From an uncultured Clostridia bacterium (lineage in GTDB: Bacteria > Bacillota > Clostridia > UBA1381), in the NCBI GenBank assembly GCA_947624485.1, contig CANQKM010000002.1:62001-126000 (forward strand): a stretch of 64,000 bases of DNA, written 5' to 3'. The notes beneath the pieces are model-generated. The model saw only the letters and a program-made list of their open reading frames with translations. It ran no database searches and was not told the DNA's origin. Shown in pieces: positions 21,771-30,435 of the stretch. A program made the position numbers and the translations under genes. Positions within the stretch are counted from its first letter, which is position 1. The number at the start of each line of letters is the position of its first letter.

Positions 21771-22196
21771 TTATGCCTCCACTACAAGAACGCCGTCGCC
21801 TGTTTGTAACAAAGATTCAAGTTTATCGTCAAGCTTGTCGTATTTGATAAGCACAGAATCCTTTATATCATTTGTAGCCGTATCTATAACGGCAATAAGA
21901 AGATTATTACCGGAGATTGCGTCCAAATTTATATTTTGTCCTATTTTTGTTAATGTTTTCGGATTAACCTTGATAACGAGTCCCTTCGCTCCGGTTTTGA
22001 TCACGCTTTCACGGCTTTTGAGCCAGTCTCTCACCTCAGCCATAGAAAACGTACTTGCATACATGGGAGCACCGAAACATTTTTGTAATATTTTTGAACC
22101 GTCAACATTTTGTTCGGAATTCATCCGATGTACCAAAGCATAAACCGCAACGCCAACCGCTATCACGCCTACACCGATTACCACATACTTTATCAT
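21771..22196 (-). CDS. Single-pass membrane protein, paralogue C
   Basis: 141 residues. N-terminal membrane helix (YVVIGVGVIAVGVAVYALV, residues 4-22), a linker, then an extra segment absent from its relatives (FGAPMYASTFSMAEVRDWLK) and the shared soluble domain LLIAVIDTATNDIKDSVLIK ending LLQTGDGVLVVEA. The FSMAEVRDWLKSRE portion looks like a small helical module. Function unknown; membership of a membrane assembly is inferred from the operon. Confidence 0.7.
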   Translation of the reverse strand: MIKYVVIGVGVIAVGVAVYALVHRMNSEQNVDGSKILQKCFGAPMYASTFSMAEVRDWLKSRESVIKTGAKGLVIKVNPKTLTKIGQNINLDAISGNNLLIAVIDTATNDIKDSVLIKYDKLDDKLESLLQTGDGVLVVEA

Positions 22197-22208
22197 AAGT
22201 TTACCTCC

Positions 22209-22580
22209 TTATTGATTTTGTTTGATTACTTGTTTTATAAACTCCTCAAAGGAAGACGCCAGCTTTTCTGCTTTTGAGCCGTCGCTCCCATGAAGCGTTG
22301 TATATACCTGCCCGTTCTTCATATATATAGGATCGCCGTTGCAGTCTGCGAAAATGCAGTCCGCATCGACGTAGTTATAAATACTTTGAAGCTCATTCAT
22401 TTCCGAAAGAGACGTCATTCTTGTTATCCCGTGATTATACTTAAATTCCACATCAACCGGATCATACAAACTGTATAATGCCGGCATAGCTTGTGATACC
22501 TTGTTGTTATCACGGACTTTTTTGAACACATTTCGGCTGTCATTTTTTATCAGAGTGCTTACAAAATCATCATATATCAT
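22209..22580 (-). CDS. SUKH (SMI1/KNR4)-like protein
   Basis: 123 residues. The order of motifs, PALYSLYDPVDVEFKYNHG, ITRMTSLSEMNELQ, then CIFADCNGDPIYMKNGQVYT and LASSFEEFIKQV at the C-terminus, resembles SUKH-fold proteins, a superfamily that includes many immunity proteins against polymorphic toxins. The nuclease-like gene lies immediately upstream in the operon, eight bases away, so an immunity or adaptor role for that protein is a reasonable inference. Assignment rests on motif order only. Confidence 0.55.
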   Translation of the reverse strand: MIYDDFVSTLIKNDSRNVFKKVRDNNKVSQAMPALYSLYDPVDVEFKYNHGITRMTSLSEMNELQSIYNYVDADCIFADCNGDPIYMKNGQVYTTLHGSDGSKAEKLASSFEEFIKQVIKQNQ

Positions 22581-22588
22581 TTTTTCCT

Positions 22589-23731
22589 TTACTCCGTCAA
22601 CAATTTTCTGTAATTCTCTATAACGTATTCCCTCAGATTTTCCTCTACTTGACGATTATGTAGTGTTTTTGCAATGTTTACCGTAAAAAACAGTATCCCT
22701 GCAGCGGTGGACACAACAAGTCCCGCATGACCGCCATATATACCTTGAGCTGCAATCGACACAGCCAAAATTGACATTGAAAACAACGCCTGACTTAATG
22801 TTGCATCTGTGGCAGCCTCGGGTGGCATTCCGTTGAGTCTGCATTGTACATATTGATAAACAGATACGATTACAATGGATAATATTCCTATGGACGCAAA
22901 ATTTACCGTCATGCCTAAATTGGTTGTCAAATCAATTCCTATCCTTTCCAAAGCAACGCTGACAAGTCTTCCGCTCAAATAAGTCATCCCGGCAACTATG
23001 CCGGTCTCCGTTCCGGACTTGAGGGAATCGGTCATAATCGCACCTACATCGACGGAATCGATTCCGATTCTCGCAAGGTCGGCAATTACGTTCAATGCGA
23101 AACCTACTCCAACCCCGATGACGGCTGTTGCTGCGAGCCCTTTAAGCTCGTTGCCTATTATCCGCCGCCTGTTCGTGCGGGCGAGCATACTGTCTTTATC
23201 TATCAGTTTGCTGTCAGAATTGTTGCGGAAGTCGCCTCCATGCCCCTTTTGAAGGTGTTCTTGATGGCTTCTGTAAAATTTAATATTATCCGCGTCAACC
23301 TGCATATCGGGATAATCAGCTACATTTTTTTGATGGTGTCCCTCAGCGTGTCTTACCGAACCGTACTCCATTATTTGCGCTCTTTCGGAATCATTCCAAT
23401 GCGCGGAACCATGTCCGCCCATTTGAATGTCAGCCTTTTCATACTTCCATGCAAGATCAACACCCTGATTTCTTGATCCTGTATACCCCGGATCTATAGA
23501 CAGCTTTTCCGCAAGATTATTTTGCAGATTAGCCTGCTGCATAGTAAGCGTGTTTGACAACTCGGCGAACTCTCGATTAAACGATGCGGTGATTGAACCG
23601 TAATGCATGCCCGACGCAATGGAAAAGGCCTGTGCCAATCCGGACTGCTCCGGTGCAGGAAATCCCCGTTGCTTCAATTGATGTGTATATACTGATAGAC
23701 TTCTGTTGCCCGCAAGTGGAAACATCACCAT
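22589..23731 (-). CDS. HNH-like nuclease fused to a membrane-spanning C-terminus
   Basis: 380 residues. After an N-terminal helical part (1-100), residues about 105-170 carry GGHGSAHWNDSER, AEGHHQKNVADYP, DADNIKFYRS and HQEHLQKGHGGDF, the spacing of histidines and asparagine expected for an HNH/GHH-type nuclease of polymorphic toxins (His132, His133, Asn149, His159, His164). Residues about 195-350 include several hydrophobic helices (AATAVIGVGVGFALNVIADL; FASIGILSIVIVSVYQYV; LVVSTAAGILFFTVNIA). A nuclease tied to a membrane domain suggests either DNA entry-coupled cleavage or a delivered toxin. Not a described architecture to my knowledge. Confidence 0.6.
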   Translation of the reverse strand: MVMFPLAGNRSLSVYTHQLKQRGFPAPEQSGLAQAFSIASGMHYGSITASFNREFAELSNTLTMQQANLQNNLAEKLSIDPGYTGSRNQGVDLAWKYEKADIQMGGHGSAHWNDSERAQIMEYGSVRHAEGHHQKNVADYPDMQVDADNIKFYRSHQEHLQKGHGGDFRNNSDSKLIDKDSMLARTNRRRIIGNELKGLAATAVIGVGVGFALNVIADLARIGIDSVDVGAIMTDSLKSGTETGIVAGMTYLSGRLVSVALERIGIDLTTNLGMTVNFASIGILSIVIVSVYQYVQCRLNGMPPEAATDATLSQALFSMSILAVSIAAQGIYGGHAGLVVSTAAGILFFTVNIAKTLHNRQVEENLREYVIENYRKLLTE

Positions 23732-23733
23732 GT

Positions 23734-24546
23734 TTACCTCCTTTTTTCACTGAGAATGGCATATTTTGTAAACTTAAACTTGCCGTCGTCATCCAGTTTA
23801 TTCATTATGTAATTGTAAACATGGTTATAATAGATGATTGTTTCATTGTATAATCTTGACACATCAAAAGAAAAGAAATCTTTTATTATATCCTTATGGA
23901 ATTCCTCTCCGGAAGCGTTTTTGAAAAATTGAAATGCCCTTTCATACGCCTCGACTGCCTTTATATTGTATTCTTTGTTGCTTTTATCCTCAAATTCCTT
24001 GAGTTTTGCACTGACAGTTTCCGAACATGTTTTTGTCAAATTATCATAATTATCCTTTTGCTGATCCGTCAGGTAATCTTGCTTCAGACTCTTGTCGATT
24101 TTGCTTATCTGTTCAAGAACATGATTGAAATCATTGCGGTTGCTTGCTTTTTTCAGCTTTTCCTCTATGAGACGCTTTACGAGATCAAGAGCCTGGTTGT
24201 TATATTCTATGGCTGAAGTTTCGTTCCGGCTGCGCAGCCTATTCTCGTACTCAAGCAGCTTCTGATATATATCGTTAAGCTGTTTTTCCTTTTCCAGTAT
24301 ATCGCTTACCACGCTTTCGTCAAGCTCTGCATTATCGGAAAAAAAGGCAAGAGCCGCCGAAGCCTGCTGCCAGTAATCCGTTTTTATATTGTGATTATCA
24401 GCCTTATTACATAATTCAATCAGCAAATCATAGTACATATTAAAAATATCCACATCACATGAGCCGCGGTTTAACGCATTTTGCCCTACTATGAGTGCTT
24501 CTTTTGTTTTGCCTTGAGCTATATAACTGTTAAATAATTGTCTCAT
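23734..24546 (-). CDS. Helical repeat (TPR-like) protein
   Basis: 270 residues, all helical. YIAQGKTKEALIVGQNALNR has the TPR spacing at the N-terminus; further coiled-coil segments follow (LEKEKQLNDIYQKLLEYENR, YDNLTKTCSETVSAKLKEFE) and a C-terminal YERAFQFFKNASGEEF. No catalytic motif. Likely a scaffold for the complex encoded by the operon; the next gene begins 2 bases after its stop. Confidence 0.65.
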   Translation of the reverse strand: MRQLFNSYIAQGKTKEALIVGQNALNRGSCDVDIFNMYYDLLIELCNKADNHNIKTDYWQQASAALAFFSDNAELDESVVSDILEKEKQLNDIYQKLLEYENRLRSRNETSAIEYNNQALDLVKRLIEEKLKKASNRNDFNHVLEQISKIDKSLKQDYLTDQQKDNYDNLTKTCSETVSAKLKEFEDKSNKEYNIKAVEAYERAFQFFKNASGEEFHKDIIKDFFSFDVSRLYNETIIYYNHVYNYIMNKLDDDGKFKFTKYAILSEKRR

Positions 24547-24559
24547 ACGTCTATCACCA

Positions 24560-24970
24560 TTAAATAGATTTACCGGTCAAAAACTGTGCAAACTTTTCAT
24601 AAACAGAATATAATTCACTGATAGTCCCAATTATTTTTTCTGTTTCAGAATAAGGAATTCCAAATATCTTGGAGAGAGTTAACATGAGTTTTTTCTCATT
24701 ATCGCTGTAATCGTTATCAACCATTATAATTCCGGCAGCTTCAATAATAATTATTCTTTTTTCGCGCTCCGTCGTATTTTTGGCTAAACTTTTGATTACA
24801 TCATTTACATTCAAATCGGTAGAATATCTTTCCGGAATATTCATTTCCGCGCACAGCTGTTTAATAAGAACCTTTTCCTCGTGCGAAAAATGAAGATCGC
24901 TCATTGACAAGCAAATGCACAAATCAAGGAACAAATCCTTGTTTTCTGGGTGTAATTCATTCAAATACAT
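24560..24970 (-). CDS. TerB-like protein, first gene of the operon
   Basis: 136 residues. FLDLCICLSMSDLHFSHEEK, LIKQLCAEMNIPE, then AGIIMVDNDYSDNEKKLMLT and LSKIFGIP form the two-repeat helical pattern of TerB/DUF533 proteins, with acidic residues (D..H...E and D.D....E) resembling the metal-binding sites of TerB. TerB domains sit at the membrane in stress and phage-defence assemblies. It is the promoter-proximal gene, about 65 bases below the -10 box. Confidence 0.75.
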   Translation of the reverse strand: MYLNELHPENKDLFLDLCICLSMSDLHFSHEEKVLIKQLCAEMNIPERYSTDLNVNDVIKSLAKNTTEREKRIIIIEAAGIIMVDNDYSDNEKKLMLTLSKIFGIPYSETEKIIGTISELYSVYEKFAQFLTGKSI

Positions 24971-25036
24971 TTTTTATACCTCTTTTCCGATATAGTTTTG
25001 CATATAAAATTATTTGTCGACAATTTTACCAAATAT

Positions 25037-25065
25037 ATACTACCATAAATTGAAACTCTTGTCAA
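25037..25065 (-). promoter_or_regulatory. Promoter of the nine-gene operon
   Basis: Minus strand: TTGACA, 17-bp spacer, TAGTAT. Confidence 0.7.
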
Positions 25066-25148
25066 TAATAATCATAATTTTGGAATAAAATTCATATCAG
25101 CATCGAATTTATGAGTGGTATGTTATCTCAATTTTGTAAATTAAGCTG

Positions 25149-25270
25149 CGCTTGCACGCATACATAGACGACATTGCGGTTGACGGAAATTACCGCAGAC
25201 AAGGAATCGGTACGGAGCTTTACAAGGAAGTGGCAGGATGAGCCAAAGAAAGCGGAGCGAGAGAAGAAAA
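25149..25270 (+). pseudogene. GNAT acetyltransferase remnant with in-frame stop
   Basis: The frame with TAC at 25161 reads YIDDIAVDGNYRRQGIGTEL then YKEVAG, a stop, and AKESGAR. That is motif A of a GNAT domain (R-R-Q-G-I-G) interrupted by TGA at about 25239. Flanking parts of the domain are absent or out of frame. Confidence 0.6.
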
Positions 25271-25468
25271 TCAAGGTAAAAGTAATTAAAGCACATACAA
25301 AGGCGTGAAAATCGCGAACATATGCGGCTCGTGTGGGGAGGTGAGATCGCTCAAAATTTGAAGGGTAGTAACATACTATCATTACTTTGCCGATTTTTGC
25401 TTCTGAAATCCTTGATCTTGCCGGGATTAAGAATACACCTATTGTTCCATCATATCTATTTTTGAAAC

Positions 25469-25497
25469 TTGACAAAAAAACTTGGGTATACTATAAT
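25469..25497 (+). promoter_or_regulatory. Perfect consensus promoter of the RloA/RloB pair
   Basis: TTGACA, 17-bp spacer, TATAAT. Confidence 0.75.
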
Positions 25498-25812
25498 AAA
25501 GGTAAAGTATACAGAATGTAGTATAAGAACGAATTCGTAGCTTTCAAAGGCGTCTCAAGATAATTTGAAAAGCCTAGGAGGGCATTCGCCGTTGAACGAA
25601 TGACAGTTAGGCATTAACTGAAAAATAAGTAGATTATATTATCAAATTGTCTTTTAATTTCTAGAGAATAGCCAAAAAGGGTTTTGGGAAGCGAAACGAG
25701 AATTATAGTGTGTGATGCGGTAGTTGATTAGCTTAAAGATTTCTTTAAGTTTTCTAAAGAAGCTATTGTATATAGATTGACGGAATTGAATATTAAATAG
25801 GAGGTATGTTTT
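25498..25812 (+). other. Long untranslated leader before the RloA-like gene
   Basis: About 300 bases between the promoter and the ATG without a supported reading frame. It contains a CATTCG/CGAATG hairpin (near 25585-25608) and several GGCRT repeats (GGCGTC, GGGCATTC, AGGCATTAAC). It could be a structured leader or a small RNA; no known riboswitch was recognised. Confidence 0.35.
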
Positions 25813-27144
25813 ATGCTCTTAAAATATATAGTAAGTAATTTCAAGTCTATAGGACATTCTGTAGAGTTTAGCATGATACCTACAGAGAACAATACTGACA
25901 AAAGATTTTTAACAAAACTGGAAACAAAATACGGAGATATTGATGTTTTAAGACGCGGTGCTTTTTTTGGACCGAATGCATCCGGTAAATCTACTTTTGT
26001 GGAATCCATACAGTTCGCAAAAGAATACATTGTTGATGGACAAAAAAGTGGTAAAAGCACGCGAGTTCCGCAATTTAAGGGAAATCTTGATGGTGTAGAG
26101 GAAATATCACTATTTCAATTTGTGTTTTACATGGACAAAAATGTATTTGAATATGGGTTTACTTTGACACCGAAAAGAGTATCAGAAGAGTGGTTAATGG
26201 TTCGTGCCAAAGAAGGGTTTGTTCCAATGTTTACTCGTGCGACAGATGAAAATGGTGTAACTGACATTGATATTGAAACAAGATTTGGCAGGAAGAACTC
26301 AAAAGATAGACAGCTGTCGGATATTTTAAAATCTAGCATGAAAGAAAACCAGAAAAATCAGCTTTTCTTATATAAGCTCAAAGAAAATGGAATAAAAAAA
26401 GCTGAAAAAATTGTTGGGTGGTTTGAAAATATTCAGGCTATTTTTCCAAATACTAAAATACAATGGTTGCCAATTAGAGTTAAAGAGGATGAGGATTTTA
26501 GAAAGTTTTTATCGGAGTCTTTAAGCAAACTTGATACGGGTGTATCTAAAATCAGTGCTTACGGTGCTGAAATTAACTTTCAAGAATTTGCAGAAAAAAT
26601 GAATTTACCCAAGGAGCTTGTTGCAGATATTGAAAACAAAGAAAGTGGGTTAATAAGCTTAAACGGAAGATACTTTATATTTTTTGAAAATAGAAATAGA
26701 ACTTCCTTAATACAGGTTAAGTTTGAGCATGCATTAAATAACAAAATTGTTAGTTTTAATATAGATGATGAATCTGACGGTACACAAAGATTGTTGGACA
26801 TATTACCTATTCTTTTTCAAATGGATAAAAAAAATAATGCAATATATTTTATTGATGAAATTGATCGTAGCTTGCATACAAAATTATCAAAATATATATT
26901 AAAAACTTTTGCCGAGAAATCCAAAGATCTCCTTAATCAAATTATTTTCACAGCACATGATGTGAACCTAATTAATCTCAGAGATTTCACAAAAGAAGAA
27001 ATCTGGTTTATTGAAAAAAATAATATGGGAGAAACATCGTTAAAGCCATTCTCTGATTTTAAAATAAACGATAATCAAGATATAATTAAAGATTATCTAA
27101 ATGGAAGATTTGGCGCGATTCCGGTAATTGGAGGCGATGCATAA
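25813..27144 (+). CDS. RloA/AbiLi-like AAA ATPase
   Basis: 443-residue ATPase of the OLD/RloA/AbiLi type. It opens LLKYIVSNFKSIGHSVEFSM, has Walker A GPNASGKST (about residues 54-62) and a Q-loop-like QFVFYMDKN. The ABC-like signature DESDGTQRLLDILPIL (about 318-333), Walker B AIYFIDEIDRSLH and FTAHD (H-switch) follow in order. It overlaps the next gene by one base (TAATG). In AbiL, PARIS and related systems such an ATPase senses a phage product and controls a TOPRIM-like partner. SD AGGAGG lies before the ATG. Confidence 0.85.
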   Translation: MLLKYIVSNFKSIGHSVEFSMIPTENNTDKRFLTKLETKYGDIDVLRRGAFFGPNASGKSTFVESIQFAKEYIVDGQKSGKSTRVPQFKGNLDGVEEISLFQFVFYMDKNVFEYGFTLTPKRVSEEWLMVRAKEGFVPMFTRATDENGVTDIDIETRFGRKNSKDRQLSDILKSSMKENQKNQLFLYKLKENGIKKAEKIVGWFENIQAIFPNTKIQWLPIRVKEDEDFRKFLSESLSKLDTGVSKISAYGAEINFQEFAEKMNLPKELVADIENKESGLISLNGRYFIFFENRNRTSLIQVKFEHALNNKIVSFNIDDESDGTQRLLDILPILFQMDKKNNAIYFIDEIDRSLHTKLSKYILKTFAEKSKDLLNQIIFTAHDVNLINLRDFTKEEIWFIEKNNMGETSLKPFSDFKINDNQDIIKDYLNGRFGAIPVIGGDA

Positions 27145-27896
27145 TGCCAATTTTAATTAACAGACGAGAAACCCCATTAAAAAGAACGGTTAGACCAACT
27201 TCAAATAAAATTATTTTTATATCATGTGAGGGGCAGGTAACAGAAGAAGAATATTTCTTAATGATATCGGAAATGTTTGATGGCGTAAAAAGTAAAATTA
27301 GACTTATTTCTGTTATGGAGGAGGCTGTAAATACTCCACAGAATATGAGAACACAAGAACAGAAAAAAGAATTAAGCAAAAGTATGCCTTGGCAGCTTGT
27401 TAAAAAAATTGATATATTTAAAGAAAAAGAAGCAGCAATATATGATTTTGAACATCATCCCGAAGATGAATTTTGGATTATTGCTGATGTAGATAACCAC
27501 ACAAATGAAGACAACATTGAAAAATGGGATAAAATGTTGATTGATTGCAATGACAAAAAATATGGATATGCAATTAGTAATCCGTTTTTTGAAGTATGGC
27601 TGCTGTTACATCATCTTGAGCCTATTGCAGAAGACTATAAATATGCAGTAACAGATCAACATGAATACGAAAAGACATCTCACTTTAAAGACAGACTGAG
27701 GAAAGATGCTCATGCGGGATTAGTTGGTGGAAAAGGTATAAACAAGGAGTATTACGATTTATCAAAAATAAGGAAAGCAATCCATCAAGCCGAACAATTA
27801 CATAACAAATCAGAAGAATGGCCTCATAATTTGGGAAGCACTGTTTATTTGTTACTTAACAAGATTATTGATATAGCCGACAGTACTACAATTTAA
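27144..27896 (+). CDS. RloB/AbiLii-like TOPRIM protein
   Basis: 250 residues, RloB family. IIFISCEGQVTEEEYF near the N-terminus holds the conserved Glu of a TOPRIM fold; DEFWIIADVDNHTNEDN supplies the D-x-D motif; YAISNPFFEVWLLLHH is the highly conserved RloB signature (S-N-P-x-F-E-x-W). It is expected to be the nuclease or effector subunit working with the upstream ATPase. Gene order and one-base overlap match RloA-RloB/AbiL loci. It is the last recognisable accessory gene before the chromosomal half of the window. Confidence 0.88.
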   Translation: MPILINRRETPLKRTVRPTSNKIIFISCEGQVTEEEYFLMISEMFDGVKSKIRLISVMEEAVNTPQNMRTQEQKKELSKSMPWQLVKKIDIFKEKEAAIYDFEHHPEDEFWIIADVDNHTNEDNIEKWDKMLIDCNDKKYGYAISNPFFEVWLLLHHLEPIAEDYKYAVTDQHEYEKTSHFKDRLRKDAHAGLVGGKGINKEYYDLSKIRKAIHQAEQLHNKSEEWPHNLGSTVYLLLNKIIDIADSTTI

Positions 27897-28217
27897 AAAT
27901 AGTGAAGCGATATGAGCCTGTTATTGAGTAACATGCATTACGCTTTCCAGTTTCTTGAGGTATAAACTTGACAACCTTCAGCACTAAAAACGGCGCTTAT
28001 TTTACATATATAAAAGTCATGATAAAGCTTAAAGTATCAAAACCACTACCGTTAATCAATGTATTCAGGTAATGGGAGCGAGGGTTTTGCATTGAACGCC
28101 GAAAGGGGCTTGACCGTTTAATCTTGAGTCAATTAAAAACCAATCCGACGATAGCATAAAGCAACAAACGAAAAGGTTGACAGACCGATTGAACAGCTAA
28201 AGAAATCGGCGTAACAC
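27897..28217. other. Junction region without a gene
   Basis: No supported reading frame. Composition changes here from A+T-rich accessory DNA to the more G+C-rich chromosomal half. A short open stretch near 27985 reads KLDNLQH then stop and may be the tail of a lost gene. Confidence 0.35.
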
Positions 28218-28248
28218 AAAAACAGTGTTCCGTGTGAACGCTGTTTTT
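28218..28248. terminator. Bidirectional terminator
   Basis: AAAAACAGTGTTC pairs with GAACGCTGTTTTT with one wobble. It faces both the RloB side and the GH31 gene, which ends 30 bases to the right. Confidence 0.7.
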
Positions 28249-28277
28249 ACGTATATGAAAATGTTATTCGTTTCGCC

Positions 28278-30242
28278 TTACGCAAAATACTCGATCGCGC
28301 CGCTGCCTTTTTTAACAAACGCTATAAACTCGTCAATCTCCGCGGCGCACGATACAAATTGTCCGCCGTCAAATTCCTGTTTATCGGTCGTTCTGATCCA
28401 TGTGCCCTTCGGCAGATACACGCGGCGTTCAGTTTGTCCCTCGCCCAAAATCGGCGCGAACAGAATGTCCGAGCCGAACATATACTGGTCGTCAAGGGCA
28501 TAGCAGTTTTCATCGTCATAGAAATCGAAAAACATCGGGCGCATGATCGGCGTTCCGGTTTCCGACGCGATATTCATATGCTTGATTATATACGGCTTGA
28601 GCCTTTCGCGCAGCTCGAGCAGGTCTTTTAATATTCCGTAATTTCTCTCGCCAAAGCTCCATATTTCGTTGTCGCCGCCGCTTTTTTCAAGTACCTCGGG
28701 GTGGCGGTCAACGTGGTTTTTCGGCTTTACCCTCGTGCCGTGCAGCCGCATTACGGGGCAGAATACGCCGAACTGGAACCAGCGGACGATAAGCTCGCGG
28801 AAATAGTCGCTTTCGATATCGCCGCCGTGGAAGCCGCCTATGTCGCTGTTCCACCACGGAATACCGCACATAGCCATCGACAAGCCCGACACCACGCTTT
28901 GGCGCAGCGCTTGGAATGTCGAGGGAATATCGCCGTTCCATACGACCGTGCCGAACTTCTGACTTCCCGGGTAGCTCGCGCGTATTAGAAGCGCGACATC
29001 GTTCTCACCCTCGGCTTTTAGCGCGTCATAGAATGTTTTCGCGTAGTAGTATGGGTACAGAAGCGCCGTCTGCGCGCCATTTCCTATATGGAGCTTTAAA
29101 TTGTCGATCTGCTGCGGATGCACCTCCGGCTCCGCCTGGTCGAGCCAAAAGGTTTTTATGCCGTACTCGTAATAGTTTTTCCGTGCCTGCTCCCATAAAA
29201 AGGCGCGTGTCGCGGGATTTGTCACGTCGATATACGTCTGCTGTCCGTTAAACGGGAAAATTCCGTATTGTCCGTTTTCCGTGCGGACGAGCATATTGTT
29301 GTCGTCCATGTACGCGTAGTTTTTGCTGTTCGGGTTTATCGTGGGCCAAATCGACACAACAGGCTCGATATTGAGTGATTTTAATTCCTCACACATTGCT
29401 TTCGGATCGTGCCAAAGCGTCGGGTCAAACTCCCAGTTGCCCTGCTCCGTCCAATGGAAAAAGTCTATAACGATCGCACTGATGGGGAGATTGCGCTTTT
29501 TGTATTCTCTCGCGACCGCCATTAAATCGTCCTGACTTTCGTAGCGCATTTTGCTCTGCCAAAAACCCGCCGCCCACTCGGGGAATTTCGGCGCAAAGCC
29601 GGTGAGGGAGCAGTATTTCTGCATTACGTCCGCCGGGGTGTCGCCGCCGATAATTATGTAGTCCGCCTGATACGCGCTGTCGCACGTCCACAGCGTGTGG
29701 TTTCGCGTAAGCTCGCAGCGTCCCGTTCCGGGACTGTTCCACAAAAAGCCGTAGCCGAGCGATGAATAGACGAACGGCATTGAGCTTTTTGTGTTATAAT
29801 GCACCAAATCATACGAGCAGCCCTTGCGGTCGAAGCAGCTTTGCTGTTCTTGTCCCAAGCCGTAAAAATGCTCGTTATCGTTTGCTTCAAAAACGGCTTT
29901 TACACAGTAATTGTTTCCCTCGATATGGCGGAAAATGCCGTCGTCCTCTTTTCTTGTGCAGAGAATTTCAACTCCGTTTCTATAGAAAACGAGCTGATAA
30001 TCGCACCATATTTTTGTAAGCTCAACCGACAGGCTGCCGTTCATGAGCACGGCTTTGTCCGCGTCTCCGGTTATATCGCATTCGGTTTCGGAGGGCGGTA
30101 TAACTGTCCATGTTTCGTCCGAAAGCGTTGTATTGCGGGACGCGCGGACGCGGATACTGTCTTTGCCGTACGGCTCAACGCGCACCACCTTATCCCTCAT
30201 CGAAAATGTAATATTATTTTCACCGATCAAAATCTGTCCCAT
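28278..30242 (-). CDS. GH31 family alpha-glycosidase (alpha-glucosidase/xylosidase type)
   Basis: 654-residue intracellular retaining alpha-glycosidase. The N-terminal beta-sandwich includes HFYGLGQEQQSCFDRKG; the catalytic barrel contains AIVIDFFHWTEQGNWEFDP, the nucleophile segment KTFWLDQAEPE and the acid/base segment VVWNGDIPSTF, followed by IPWWNSDIGGFHGG. These are all conserved GH31 landmarks. The start was set at the ATG with GGGAGG upstream, removing 20 residues of longer frame. No signal peptide, so it acts on imported oligosaccharides. Exact substrate (glucoside or xyloside) is not decidable. Own promoter; monocistronic. Confidence 0.92.
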   Translation of the reverse strand: MGQILIGENNITFSMRDKVVRVEPYGKDSIRVRASRNTTLSDETWTVIPPSETECDITGDADKAVLMNGSLSVELTKIWCDYQLVFYRNGVEILCTRKEDDGIFRHIEGNNYCVKAVFEANDNEHFYGLGQEQQSCFDRKGCSYDLVHYNTKSSMPFVYSSLGYGFLWNSPGTGRCELTRNHTLWTCDSAYQADYIIIGGDTPADVMQKYCSLTGFAPKFPEWAAGFWQSKMRYESQDDLMAVAREYKKRNLPISAIVIDFFHWTEQGNWEFDPTLWHDPKAMCEELKSLNIEPVVSIWPTINPNSKNYAYMDDNNMLVRTENGQYGIFPFNGQQTYIDVTNPATRAFLWEQARKNYYEYGIKTFWLDQAEPEVHPQQIDNLKLHIGNGAQTALLYPYYYAKTFYDALKAEGENDVALLIRASYPGSQKFGTVVWNGDIPSTFQALRQSVVSGLSMAMCGIPWWNSDIGGFHGGDIESDYFRELIVRWFQFGVFCPVMRLHGTRVKPKNHVDRHPEVLEKSGGDNEIWSFGERNYGILKDLLELRERLKPYIIKHMNIASETGTPIMRPMFFDFYDDENCYALDDQYMFGSDILFAPILGEGQTERRVYLPKGTWIRTTDKQEFDGGQFVSCAAEIDEFIAFVKKGSGAIEYFA

Positions 30243-30273
30243 AGCGGTATCCTCCCGATTTGTTGTTTTTTTC

Positions 30274-30302
30274 AGTATACCTATTTGTTGATATATTGTC
30301 AA
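30274..30302 (-). promoter_or_regulatory. Promoter of the GH31 gene
   Basis: Minus strand: TTGACA, 17-bp spacer, TATACT. Confidence 0.7.
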
Positions 30303-30435
30303 TACAATTTTGCCAAAGCATTATATTTTCACACACGCCGATTTTACGGCTGAATACGAAAGGAGCGCATCAAAAACACAAGTCGGACAATAGAAAGACC
30401 ATTGAGGAATTTACACGGGCTAACACAGTTTGCCC

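Noticed and set aside
28359-30019. Several long plus-strand frames opposite the GH31 gene
   Set aside because: Antisense shadows of a well-supported gene; codon pattern reflects GC-rich third positions of the real frame.
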